Shown here: positions 7,066-12,842 of the stretch, one piece after another
How positions within the stretch are numbered: the first letter of the stretch is position 1
How the letters are laid out: each line of letters opens with the position of its first letter
Source of the DNA: ZCTH02-B3 sp036563895
GTDB taxonomy: Bacteria; Bacillota; Bacilli; Paenibacillales; Paenibacillaceae
Assembly (NCBI GenBank): GCA_036563895.1
Contig: DATCLN010000147.1
Span: 1 to 12,842, forward strand
Direction of reading: 5' to 3'
Length of the DNA: 12,842 nt
Notes under the pieces: model-generated
The model's database searches: none
The model's input: the letters and a program-made list of their open reading frames with translations, nothing else
What the model was told of the DNA's origin: nothing
Program-made: the position numbers and the translations under genes

Positions 7066-7747
7066 CAAGGGGGCGGAAAAACGCGCGGAGGGCTTCGGCG
7101 GCGGACGCTTCTTCCCGCACCTCGCCCCGGTTGACGAGCACGACGCGGTCGGCGAGGGCCTCCGCCACCTCCGGCTGGTGGGTGGAGAACACGACCGTAT
7201 GCCCGTCCCTGGTCAGGCCGCGGACCAGCCGGACGAATTCCGCCTGCCACAGCGGATCGAGCCCGCTGGTGGGCTCGTCCAGCACGAGCAGCGGCGGGCG
7301 GGCGAGCATCGCCTGGGCGAACAGGAGGCGCTGGCGCATGCCCTTGGAAAAGGCCGCGGCCGGCTTGCGGCTGGCATCCGCAAGGCCCACTTCCGCCAGC
7401 GCTTCGTCCACGCGCACCCGCGGCACGCCGCGCAGATTCGCCCAGAACGCAAGGGTCTCCCGGGCGGACAGGCGTCCGCCGAAACGGTAGTCGTCGGGCA
7501 TGTAGCCGACCCGCCGGGCGAATTCCTTCCGGTGCTTCCTCCACTCGTACCCGTCCACGGTGACCGTCCCCCGGGTCGGCGGCATGGCGCCGACGATCAT
7601 GCGGATCAGGGTGCTTTTGCCCGCCCCGTTCGGGCCGACCAGGGCCACCACTTCCCCGGGCCGCGCGGCAAACGACGCCTCGCGGACAAGGGTCCGCCCG
7701 CCGACGATTTTCGTGACGCGATCGACCGTCAGAATCGGCTCAGCCAT
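7040..7747 (-). CDS. nosF: Nos-type ABC transporter ATP-binding protein
   Basis: A 235-residue ABC ATPase with a complete motif set: Walker A GPNGAGKST (38-46), C-loop FSKGMRQRL (133-141, the SKGMRQR form usual for NosF), Walker B LLVLDEP (153-159) with catalytic E158, D-loop SGLD (161-164) and H-loop H190. It powers the NosY membrane partner. Together with NosD it is needed for copper-site assembly of nitrous oxide reductase in known systems, and recent work points to copper handover from NosL. The start ATG at 7745-7747 follows AAAGGAG at 8-base spacing and overlaps the end of nosY by 8 bases. It is the last gene of the operon. Its 3' end (from H190) is duplicated at 1229-1366. An unspecific ABC-2 exporter ATPase is the alternative, but the neighbours argue for NosF. 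Confidence 0.92.
   Translation of the reverse strand: MAEPILTVDRVTKIVGGRTLVREASFAARPGEVVALVGPNGAGKSTLIRMIVGAMPPTRGTVTVDGYEWRKHRKEFARRVGYMPDDYRFGGRLSARETLAFWANLRGVPRVRVDEALAEVGLADASRKPAAAFSKGMRQRLLFAQAMLARPPLLVLDEPTSGLDPLWQAEFVRLVRGLTRDGHTVVFSTHQPEVAEALADRVVLVNRGEVREEASAAEALRAFFRPLAEGLKAMP
7044..7182. repeat. Source copy of the 138/139-bp direct repeat (nosF 3' end)
   Basis: This segment is repeated at 1229-1366 in the same orientation, with one substitution and one single-base indel. The two copies lie 5815 bases apart and bracket the GH43, GH95 and MFS genes. Confidence 0.9.
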
Positions 7748-8561
7748 GCGTCCGTCTCCTTTCCCAGACGAAATGCGAAAACGCCAGCGCGGCGGCGATC
7801 CAGACGAGGCAAATCGCCAGAAAGCCGGCCGTCCCGCCGGAGCCGCGGATCCAGTTCATCCACGCGTAATATTCCGGTCCGAACACCGATCCGCCGCCCA
7901 GCTTCACCACCACGAACAGCCGGACCAGCTCGGCGGGGTTGAGGGCCGTAAGCGCGGCAAGGGCCGGCTTGATCCACGGATGGGGCAAAAGCCCAAGCCC
8001 GGCGATGAGCAGCGTCGGCCACGCGATGACGAAGAAAAACCAGACCGCCACCGAGACCGTGAGCGCCTGCCAGCGGCTTTGCGCCGCCGTGCCGATCACC
8101 GCCGCCGCCGCGAGGAACAGAAGGATGAGTCCGGCGGCAAAGACGAAGAACATCCCGAGCACTCCGGCGTCCGGCGCCTTTCCGGCCAGCGCGCCGAGCA
8201 CGCCCGTCAGGCCGAAGCCGAAGGCGACGACGGTGAGCAGCACTGCCGCCAGTCCCGCCATTTTGCCGGCCAGGAAGGCGAAGGTGCCGAGCGGATAGGT
8301 CGCGAGCAGGTCCCAGCTTCCGTCTTCCTTCTCGGACGCCAGGGAAAACGAGCCGATGAGCAGCGTCATCAGCGGCAGCAAGTACAGCATGAGGTTGAGC
8401 AGCGACCCCGCCGCGGCCGAATAGCCCTCCTCCAGCCGGTCCGCCGGAAGCAGCAGCAGGGACAGGCTGAAGAGACAAAATAGGGCCATGAAGGAATAGG
8501 CCCAAGGATTTCGGAAACCGAGGCGCAGCTCCCGCGCCGCCACGTGTGCGGCCGATCTCAC
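7740..8561 (-). CDS. nosY: Nos-type ABC transporter permease
   Basis: A 273-residue integral membrane protein with about six segments (roughly 21-39, 53-74, 94-125, 133-158, 167-191, 244-263). Between the second and third segments lies the motif SEKEDGSWDLLATYPL (76-91), the coupling-helix signature of NosY and other ABC-2 permeases. It forms the transmembrane dimer driven by NosF and binds NosD on the outer face in known complexes. The start is GTG 8559-8561, behind GGAGG with 7-base spacing, and overlaps the nosL stop by 4 bases (GTGA), which suggests translational coupling. An N-terminal amphipathic stretch (AARELRLGFRNPWAY) is also normal for the family. Confidence 0.92.
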   Translation of the reverse strand: MRSAAHVAARELRLGFRNPWAYSFMALFCLFSLSLLLLPADRLEEGYSAAAGSLLNLMLYLLPLMTLLIGSFSLASEKEDGSWDLLATYPLGTFAFLAGKMAGLAAVLLTVVAFGFGLTGVLGALAGKAPDAGVLGMFFVFAAGLILLFLAAAAVIGTAAQSRWQALTVSVAVWFFFVIAWPTLLIAGLGLLPHPWIKPALAALTALNPAELVRLFVVVKLGGGSVFGPEYYAWMNWIRGSGGTAGFLAICLVWIAAALAFSHFVWERRRTHG

Positions 8562-9154
8562 ATTTGTCCCTCCATGTGCGCCTCTTCGGTCTGGCCGGCG
8601 TCAGGCTCCTCCCCGTGTCCGGCATCCCCGTTGCCGTTCATCGCGCCGTCGCCGTGCCCCTCGCCGTCACCGTGCATCCCGCCGTGCGCGTTGTCTTTAT
8701 GGCGTTCCCAGGTGTGGTTTTGCAATTGCGCCCAGTCCATGACCACGCCCGTGCCGTGATCGGCCACGAACTTTTCCGCCGAGGCCTTGTCCCGGAACGA
8801 AACGATGCCGTAGGCCATGGGCGTCTGGAACGACGGATCGTAGGCGTAGAACGCGTTTTCCGCCTTGACCCACTCCAGCGTCTCGTGGTCCCTCACGAAC
8901 TCGATGGCGATCTCCGCCCCGGGATTTTCCGTTTTCCACTTGTTCATGCAGCCGATGTCGTCAAACTTGTACACCCGTTTGTCCTTCGTGATCAGCTGCG
9001 TGGCAAATCCGTCGTCCTTGACCTGCATGTTGCAGGCGTCGCATTTGTCGGTGGCCTCGTTGATCGCCGCCGGCCGGGGATCGCCGCCGCCCCCGCAGGC
9101 GGAAACCAGCAGCATCGCTGCGGCCAGTACCAGTGCAACCCGTGCCTTTTTCAT
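8558..9154 (-). CDS. nosL: Copper-binding lipoprotein NosL with a His/Met-rich tail
   Basis: A 198-residue lipoprotein. The lipobox LVSAC ends at C20. The copper motif C38-x-x-C41-x-M43 (KCDACNMQV) and the family core follow: YKFDDIGCMNKW near 62-73, DPSFQTPMAYGIVSF near 106-120, then VVMDWAQL. NosL delivers Cu(I) to the outer face of the Nos assembly complex. From about residue 147 to the end there is a low-complexity, Gly/Asp/Glu-rich tail with seven His and four Met, probably a metal-binding extension not needed for the fold. I start it at ATG 9152-9154, which overlaps the nosD stop as ATGA. A TTG 18 bases upstream is possible, but it lies inside nosD and would spoil the signal peptide. 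Membership of the family is firm; the role of the tail is inference. Confidence 0.92.
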   Translation of the reverse strand: MKKARVALVLAAAMLLVSACGGGGDPRPAAINEATDKCDACNMQVKDDGFATQLITKDKRVYKFDDIGCMNKWKTENPGAEIAIEFVRDHETLEWVKAENAFYAYDPSFQTPMAYGIVSFRDKASAEKFVADHGTGVVMDWAQLQNHTWERHKDNAHGGMHGDGEGHGDGAMNGNGDAGHGEEPDAGQTEEAHMEGQM

Positions 9155-10491
9155 GATCGTCTCAACCCCCAATACCAGATGTTCAGGATCGCCGCGGCGA
9201 GCAGCGCCAGCCCCAACGCCCCCGCCGCCGCATCCGAAGGCCGCCGTCCATCCGGGCCGTCGCCGGCCGTCTCCGGCGGTTCCATGAGCGGTGCCGCGTC
9301 TTCCAGCCAGGCCTCCCGGCCGGAGGCGTACAGCCCTTCCAGAAACGCCATCCCGGGCGACCGGAAAAACAGCTGGAACGCCGGAACCGCTCCGGTCAGC
9401 TTCAGGAAGAACGGATTGACCGGATTCGGCAGGTCGCTCCTGCCGTCGCCGTCCGCGTCCAGCCCGGCAAAGGCGTCCCAGTAGTTTTCCCGGACTTCGT
9501 TGCCGGCGCTTTCCACGGCTTCCGCGTCCGCCACGTTGCCGACAAAAACGTTGCCCTCGAGGACGTTGCCGGTGGAAGAGATCATCTGGACGCCAATAAA
9601 GTTTTGCCGGATTTCGTTGCCGGCGATCCGGTTGCCGTGCGACTCCTCCACGTAGAAGCCGACCCGGTTGCCCTCCACGGTGTTTTCCGCAAAAAGCGAG
9701 TCGCGCACGTCAAACAGCAGGATGCCCTGCGAATGCACGTTTTCATGCTGCTTGAAGAACGCGTTGCCCGTCACTTCCGCGCCGTGCGACGTCATCGCCA
9801 TGATGCCGGTGATGTTCTGGGCGCCGGTGTTGCCGCGGACGACGGTGGAGCCGGTGTACATCAGATGGATGCCGTACCGCGAGCGGTCGACCCGGTTGTT
9901 CTCCACCACGTTGCCGTCGCCGCTTTCCAGGTAGATGCCGTCGTGCATGTCGGCGACGGTGTTGCCGGCGATCCGGTTGCGGTGCGACTCGTACAGGTCG
10001 ATGCCGTTGCCCCGCCGCGACACGGGGACGTTCCCGCCCGCCCATTCGACGGCGTTGTCCAGAATTTCGCCGCCGTCGGCGCCGACCAGCCGCACCGCTC
10101 GGGAAGCGGTGCGGATCCTGAGTTCCGCCAGGCGGACGTTGTCCGCTTCGACGAGGATGGTGCCGGCATCCCGCCGCTCCAGGTCGTCCACGGCCAGCCC
10201 GCGAACCTCCACCCCGTCCGCCGTGATGCGCAAGGCCGGCTCCGGACCGCGGTGAACAAGCCGGACATCGCCTTCCGCCAGGAGCCTCAGCGGTTTGTCC
10301 ACCACCACGGGCCCCTCGTACTCCCCCGCCGGAATCCGCACCGTCTGGCCGGCTTCGGCCCGGTCGACAAGTTCCTGCAGGGAGGCGGACACCCGTGTTT
10401 CCTGCGCCTCCGCGGGCAGGACGGGCCACCCGGCGGACCAAAGCACCAGGAGCGCCGCGGCGCACCGCAGAACCCTGTTCCGCGCCGCCAT
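9151..10491 (-). CDS. nosD: NosD, beta-helix copper-site assembly protein
   Basis: A 446-residue exported protein. A signal peptide covers about residues 1-29 (RCAAALLVLWSAG...AEAQ). It is followed by a right-handed parallel beta-helix of CASH/PbH1 repeats, seen as recurrent N-x-I/V-x-x-N patterns such as GNGIDLYES, DGIYLES, YGIHLMYTGS, TGIMAMTSHG and VGFYVEESHGN. The helix ends in the NosD marker ENYWDAFAGLDADGDGRSD and the NPFFLKLTGAVPAFQLFF region. A hydrophobic segment near 421-442 (ALGLALLAAAILNIWYWG) then anchors it to the membrane. In known systems NosD docks on NosFY and handles NosL and apo-NosZ. The start ATG lies three bases after the stop of the preceding gene, with only a poor ribosome site, so coupled translation is likely. 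No nosZ is present here. Confidence 0.92.
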   Translation of the reverse strand: MAARNRVLRCAAALLVLWSAGWPVLPAEAQETRVSASLQELVDRAEAGQTVRIPAGEYEGPVVVDKPLRLLAEGDVRLVHRGPEPALRITADGVEVRGLAVDDLERRDAGTILVEADNVRLAELRIRTASRAVRLVGADGGEILDNAVEWAGGNVPVSRRGNGIDLYESHRNRIAGNTVADMHDGIYLESGDGNVVENNRVDRSRYGIHLMYTGSTVVRGNTGAQNITGIMAMTSHGAEVTGNAFFKQHENVHSQGILLFDVRDSLFAENTVEGNRVGFYVEESHGNRIAGNEIRQNFIGVQMISSTGNVLEGNVFVGNVADAEAVESAGNEVRENYWDAFAGLDADGDGRSDLPNPVNPFFLKLTGAVPAFQLFFRSPGMAFLEGLYASGREAWLEDAAPLMEPPETAGDGPDGRRPSDAAAGALGLALLAAAILNIWYWGLRRS

Positions 10492-10494
10492 GGC

Positions 10495-10932
10495 TCAGGT
10501 CACTTCAATCTTGGCCAGTTTGGTGATGTGCAGGTCGAGATAGTACACGTGAAGGTAGACGTGGAACGTTCCCGCCTGCGGGAACGTGTATTCCGCTCGA
10601 TACCTTCCGTCGGAATCGGCTTCCGCGTCGATCAGGTTGGCCTTGCCTTCCGTGCGGATCTCGAACTGCACCACCGTATCGTCGCCGGCGGGCACGCCCG
10701 CGATCTCCGCGATCAGCTCAACCGGCGCCCCCGCCCGGGCGGGCTCGGGTTGCGTGGTCACCGTCGTGCTCACCGAGGCGGGATCGATGTTCGCGGTGCC
10801 GGGTTGCGACCCTTTGGCCCCCGCGCAGGCCGCAAGGACCACCAGGGCGGCCAGGGCCAGCACGGCCGGCGGCACCTTTTTCTTTCTGTGCATGCGGGAA
10901 ACTGCGGGGCTCATCCTGTTGTCCAACGGCAT
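10495..10932 (-). CDS. YtkA-like domain lipoprotein, first gene of the nos operon
   Basis: A 145-residue lipoprotein. A basic stretch (RKKK, 16-19) precedes a hydrophobic core and the lipobox LAAC ending at C36. A linker and then one small beta-sandwich domain of the YtkA/FixH-like type follow (ARAGAPVELIAEIAGVPAG near 65-85, then DSDGRYRAEYTFPQAGTFHV and HVYYLDLHITKLAKIEV at the end). Such domains accompany copper-protein and cytochrome oxidase assembly genes, so a metal or redox role on the outer membrane face is inferred, not shown. I chose ATG 10930-10932 because AAAAGGGGG precedes it closely. A GTG 15 bases upstream in frame lacks a ribosome site. It lies immediately before nosD (3-base gap). 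Length is short but normal for the family. Confidence 0.72.
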   Translation of the reverse strand: MPLDNRMSPAVSRMHRKKKVPPAVLALAALVVLAACAGAKGSQPGTANIDPASVSTTVTTQPEPARAGAPVELIAEIAGVPAGDDTVVQFEIRTEGKANLIDAEADSDGRYRAEYTFPQAGTFHVYLHVYYLDLHITKLAKIEVT

Positions 10933-10977
10933 TCGCCCCCTTTTCACGGTTTGTTTTCATGGTATCCCCCCGGCGGA

Positions 10978-11003
10978 CAAAAAAAATGACCCGTTCGGGT
11001 CAT
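10978..11003 (-). terminator. Terminator after hflKC, possibly also a nos attenuator
   Basis: On the minus strand ATGACCC pairs with GGGTCAT across GAAC, directly followed by a run of eight T. It starts 43 bases after the hflC stop and is a near-ideal rho-independent terminator. It lies only 46 bases before the start of the YtkA-like gene and just downstream of a promoter-like sequence. Confidence 0.92.
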
Positions 11004-11036
11004 GGATGTTACAAGTTTAAGTCGCGGATGTGACAA
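11004..11036 (-). promoter_or_regulatory. Promoter-like pair of 11-bp direct repeats before the nos operon
   Basis: On the minus strand TTGTCACATCC and TTGTAACATCC repeat with a 22-base period (two helical turns) and one mismatch. Their parts also form a sigma-A type promoter: TTGTCA (11031-11036), 17 bases, TGTAAC (11008-11013), matching consensus at five and four positions. A regulator binding the repeats would cover the polymerase site. Transcription from here would run straight into the terminator at 10978-11003. I see no other good promoter for the nos operon in the 46 bases beyond that terminator. Confidence 0.45.
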
Positions 11037-11046
11037 TGCCGTGAAC

Positions 11047-11919
11047 TTATTTTTCCCCGATCAGGTACTTCAGATACGGCGAATCCACGGGAATGATGAG
11101 CACCGGTTCGCCCTGCAGCGTGGTTACATAGCTTTCCAGCGTCCGGTACAGCTTGTAGAACTCGGGGTCCTTGCCGTACGCCTCGTTGTAGATCCGCGCC
11201 GCTTCCGCTTCCCCTTCGGCGATGATCTTCTTGGCTTCCGCCTCGGCCTGGGCGATGAGTTCCGTGGCCTGCCGGTCGGCGCTCGCCATGATTTTCCTCG
11301 ATTCCTCGTCCCCTTCGGAAAGATACCCCGCCGCGATGGACTGCCGGTCGGAAATCATGCGGTTGAACACGCTCTGCTTGTTTTCCTCCGGCAGGTCGGT
11401 CCGCCTGATGCGCACGTCCACGATCTCGATGCCGTAGTTCTGGTTCACCGCCACGTCGGCAACGATCTTCGTCACTTCCGCGTTGAGGTCGCCCCGGGCG
11501 GTGTTTTCGCTGATGATCTCGCCGTATTCGATCTCGGAGAGCTTGCGCCGCACGGCGTTGTATACCGCGTCACCGATCCGGCTTTCCGCGTTGGTCACCG
11601 TCTTGAGCGAACGGATGAACGCCTGCGGGTCGCTGATGCGCCAGACCGCGTAGTGGTCCACGTTGATCGGTTTTTTGTCCTTGGTCAGGATCAGCGTCGG
11701 GTTGCTGTTGTAAATGAGCTGGTATTTCGGCAGCGTCATCGTGTTTTCGATGAAGGGGATCTTGAATTTGATGCCGGGTTCCTCATAGATGCGCACCGCC
11801 TCGCCGAAACGCAGCACCACCTTGTATTCGCCTTCCCGGACGATGAAGATGGAACTCAGCGCCACGATCAGGACGAGGACGGCCGCGATGCCGATGTTGC
11901 GGATTCCCCTTGCGGTCAT
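11047..11919 (-). CDS. hflC: HflC, SPFH/prohibitin-family modulator of FtsH
   Basis: A 290-residue membrane protein. One N-terminal anchor lies near residues 8-27 (NIGIAAVLVLIVALSSIFIV). An SPFH domain follows, with VREGEYKVVLRFGEAVRIYEEPGIKFKIPF at its start and VDHYAVWRISDP in the middle. After it comes an Ala/Glu-rich coiled coil (ELIAQAEAEAKKIIAEGEAEAARIYNEAYG, near 217-246) and a hydrophobic end (VLIIPVDSPYLKYL). HflC and HflK form a large cage in the membrane that encloses the FtsH protease and limits its access to membrane substrates. The start ATG overlaps the hflK stop by 4 bases, behind GGAGGGG at 7-base spacing inside hflK. Length is normal. It ends the hflKC unit, with a strong terminator downstream. 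Confidence 0.95.
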   Translation of the reverse strand: MTARGIRNIGIAAVLVLIVALSSIFIVREGEYKVVLRFGEAVRIYEEPGIKFKIPFIENTMTLPKYQLIYNSNPTLILTKDKKPINVDHYAVWRISDPQAFIRSLKTVTNAESRIGDAVYNAVRRKLSEIEYGEIISENTARGDLNAEVTKIVADVAVNQNYGIEIVDVRIRRTDLPEENKQSVFNRMISDRQSIAAGYLSEGDEESRKIMASADRQATELIAQAEAEAKKIIAEGEAEAARIYNEAYGKDPEFYKLYRTLESYVTTLQGEPVLIIPVDSPYLKYLIGEK

Positions 11920-12842
11920 TGCGAGTCCCCTCCGCTCTTTTTCAGGAGTTCATCAAGGCTGAGCAGCTGGAGCGTATTGCCGTCCCCGTCGGTGATGATC
12001 ACCTTCGCGTTCGGCAGCACCTTTTCCAGCGCCTCCAGGAGCAGCCGTTCCGCCGTCACGTCCGGGTTGGCGCGGTACGCTTCGTAAATGGCGTTGAACT
12101 TGGCCACGTCTCCCTGGGCGTTGAGAATGCGGGCCTTTTTCTCCGCCTCGGCTTTCTCGATCAGCGCCTGCGCTTCGCCCCGCGCCTTCGGCAGCCGGTC
12201 GTTCAGGTACCGCATCGCCTGGTTGATCTTCGTGTTCTTTTCTTCCCGCGCATTGGTGACTTCCTTGAAGGCCTGCTGGACTTCCCCTTCCGGCGGTTCG
12301 ATGTCCTGGAATTTCAGGTCGAGGACCTGGATGCCGGTCTGGTACATCTGCAGGATTTCCTCCAGCTTCGCCTTCACTTCCGTCTGGATGACCGTCTTCC
12401 CTTCCGTGATCGCGTAGTCCAGCTTGGTGGAGCCGATCACGGAACGGATGGCGGCGCTGGCCGCGTTGCGCAGGAACTGTTCCGGATCCGAGATGTTGTA
12501 CAGGTAGTCGCGCACGTCCGCGATTTTCCATTCCACCACCGCGTCGGCCCACACGATGTTTTCGTCGCCGGTGATCATGAGCGCTTCTTCTTCCACCGGA
12601 ATGACATTGCCCTTGTCGTCTTCGCGGTAGCCGATCTGGATTTTCTGCGTCAGGTTGGCCGGCACCTTGACGACGCTCTGGATCGGCCAGGGCAATTTGA
12701 AATGCAGCCCGGACTCCTCCTGCGTCGCCGTGTATTTGCCGAAGGTGAGAATCGCCGCCTGCTCATGTTCCTGCACGGTGTAAAAACAGGACGATCCGAT
12801 GAGCACAAGCAGCACGACGATGACGCCGGCGGCCACCTTCCG
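11916..12842 (-). CDS. hflK: HflK, SPFH/prohibitin-family modulator of FtsH (5' end outside window)
   Basis: 308 residues are visible. The frame is still open at the right edge, with Arg-Lys before a GTG at 12834-12836. That GTG has no visible ribosome site and sits at the very edge of the membrane anchor, so the real start is probably a few codons further right. A membrane segment (VAAGVIVVLLVLIGSSCFYTV) leads to the SPFH domain (EHEQAAILTFGKYTATQEESG, FKLPWPIQSVVKVPANLTQK, ENIVWADAVVEWKI). The HflK marks DIEPPEGEVQQAFKEVTNARE and the coiled coil KARGEAQALIEKAEAEKKAR follow, with a short polar tail ending KKSGGDSQ. It pairs with HflC, with which it shares a 4-base overlap, to regulate FtsH. 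Confidence 0.93.
   Translation of the reverse strand, partial: RKVAAGVIVVLLVLIGSSCFYTVQEHEQAAILTFGKYTATQEESGLHFKLPWPIQSVVKVPANLTQKIQIGYREDDKGNVIPVEEEALMITGDENIVWADAVVEWKIADVRDYLYNISDPEQFLRNAASAAIRSVIGSTKLDYAITEGKTVIQTEVKAKLEEILQMYQTGIQVLDLKFQDIEPPEGEVQQAFKEVTNAREEKNTKINQAMRYLNDRLPKARGEAQALIEKAEAEKKARILNAQGDVAKFNAIYEAYRANPDVTAERLLLEALEKVLPNAKVIITDGDGNTLQLLSLDELLKKSGGDSQ

Noticed and set aside
5550..7490. 646-codon plus-strand frame covering the MFS gene and part of nosF
   Set aside because: It is a shifted frame across a clear membrane transporter and an antisense ATPase; its product is Arg-rich and domainless.
9155..9172. TTG start of nosL 18 bases upstream of the chosen ATG
   Set aside because: It would add MGVETI before a normal lipoprotein signal. 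The ATG overlapping the nosD stop gives a standard signal peptide.
9604..10989. 461-codon plus-strand frame opposite nosD and the YtkA-like gene
   Set aside because: Its repetitive His/Val/Asp composition mirrors the beta-helix repeats of nosD on the other strand; there is no start signal.
1..12842. CRISPR array, tRNA or rRNA genes
   Set aside because: I saw no regularly spaced short repeats and no tRNA- or rRNA-like conserved stretches on either strand.

Overview
This is a GC-rich window (roughly 60% or more by eye). The genes start mostly at ATG or GTG behind strong AGGAGG-type ribosome sites, and several overlap by 4-8 bp. The gene content (XylF, intracellular GH43 and GH95 hydrolases, a Nos-type copper ABC system, lipoproteins with lipoboxes, HflK/HflC) fits a GC-rich, carbohydrate-using Gram-positive of the Paenibacillus/Thermobacillus type. 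That placement is inferred from protein style, since the window holds no rRNA.

Layout: (1) 1-343, minus strand: the 5' domain of a group II intron running off the left edge. It sits directly behind the terminator-like hairpin (346-383) of a xylose-binding-protein gene. (2) 399-1175, minus: the C-terminal two thirds of XylF, with its N-terminus missing. (3) 1176-1534: a junkyard of joined pieces, including a 138-bp near-identical copy of the 3' end of the nosF gene found 5.8 kb away in this window, and a short protein-like stretch I cannot identify. (4) 1535-5377, minus: a two-gene glycosidase operon with its own promoter and terminator, GH95 alpha-L-fucosidase/galactosidase-type followed by GH43. 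Neither has a signal peptide, so both should act on imported oligosaccharides. (5) 5378-5525: possible 3' remnant of an unknown plus-strand gene. (6) 5582-6912, plus: a lone MFS transporter with a promoter. (7) 7024-10932, minus: a tightly overlapping five-gene operon, YtkA-like lipoprotein > nosD > nosL > nosY > nosF, closed by a terminator that overlaps the end of nosF. (8) 10978-11036: a strong terminator next to a promoter-like pair of 11-bp direct repeats. (9) 11047-12842, minus: hflK (5' end outside the window) and hflC, overlapping by 4 bp.

How the genes work together: GH95 and GH43 probably trim fucosyl/galactosyl and arabinosyl/xylosyl groups from hemicellulose-type oligosaccharides inside the cell. 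The xylose importer remnant next to them suggests a plant-polysaccharide locus that has been rearranged. The nos-type cluster (periplasmic-face NosD, copper lipoprotein NosL, ABC transporter NosF/NosY) normally supports assembly of the copper site of nitrous oxide reductase. No nosZ is present here; the upstream neighbours are hflKC, which encode SPFH membrane proteins that regulate FtsH.

I see no wholly new system. The points most worth a second look are the duplicated nosF tail in a mosaic of gene fragments, the intron placed at a terminator, the nosZ-less nos operon with its His/Met-rich NosL, and the promoter/repeat/terminator arrangement in front of that operon.
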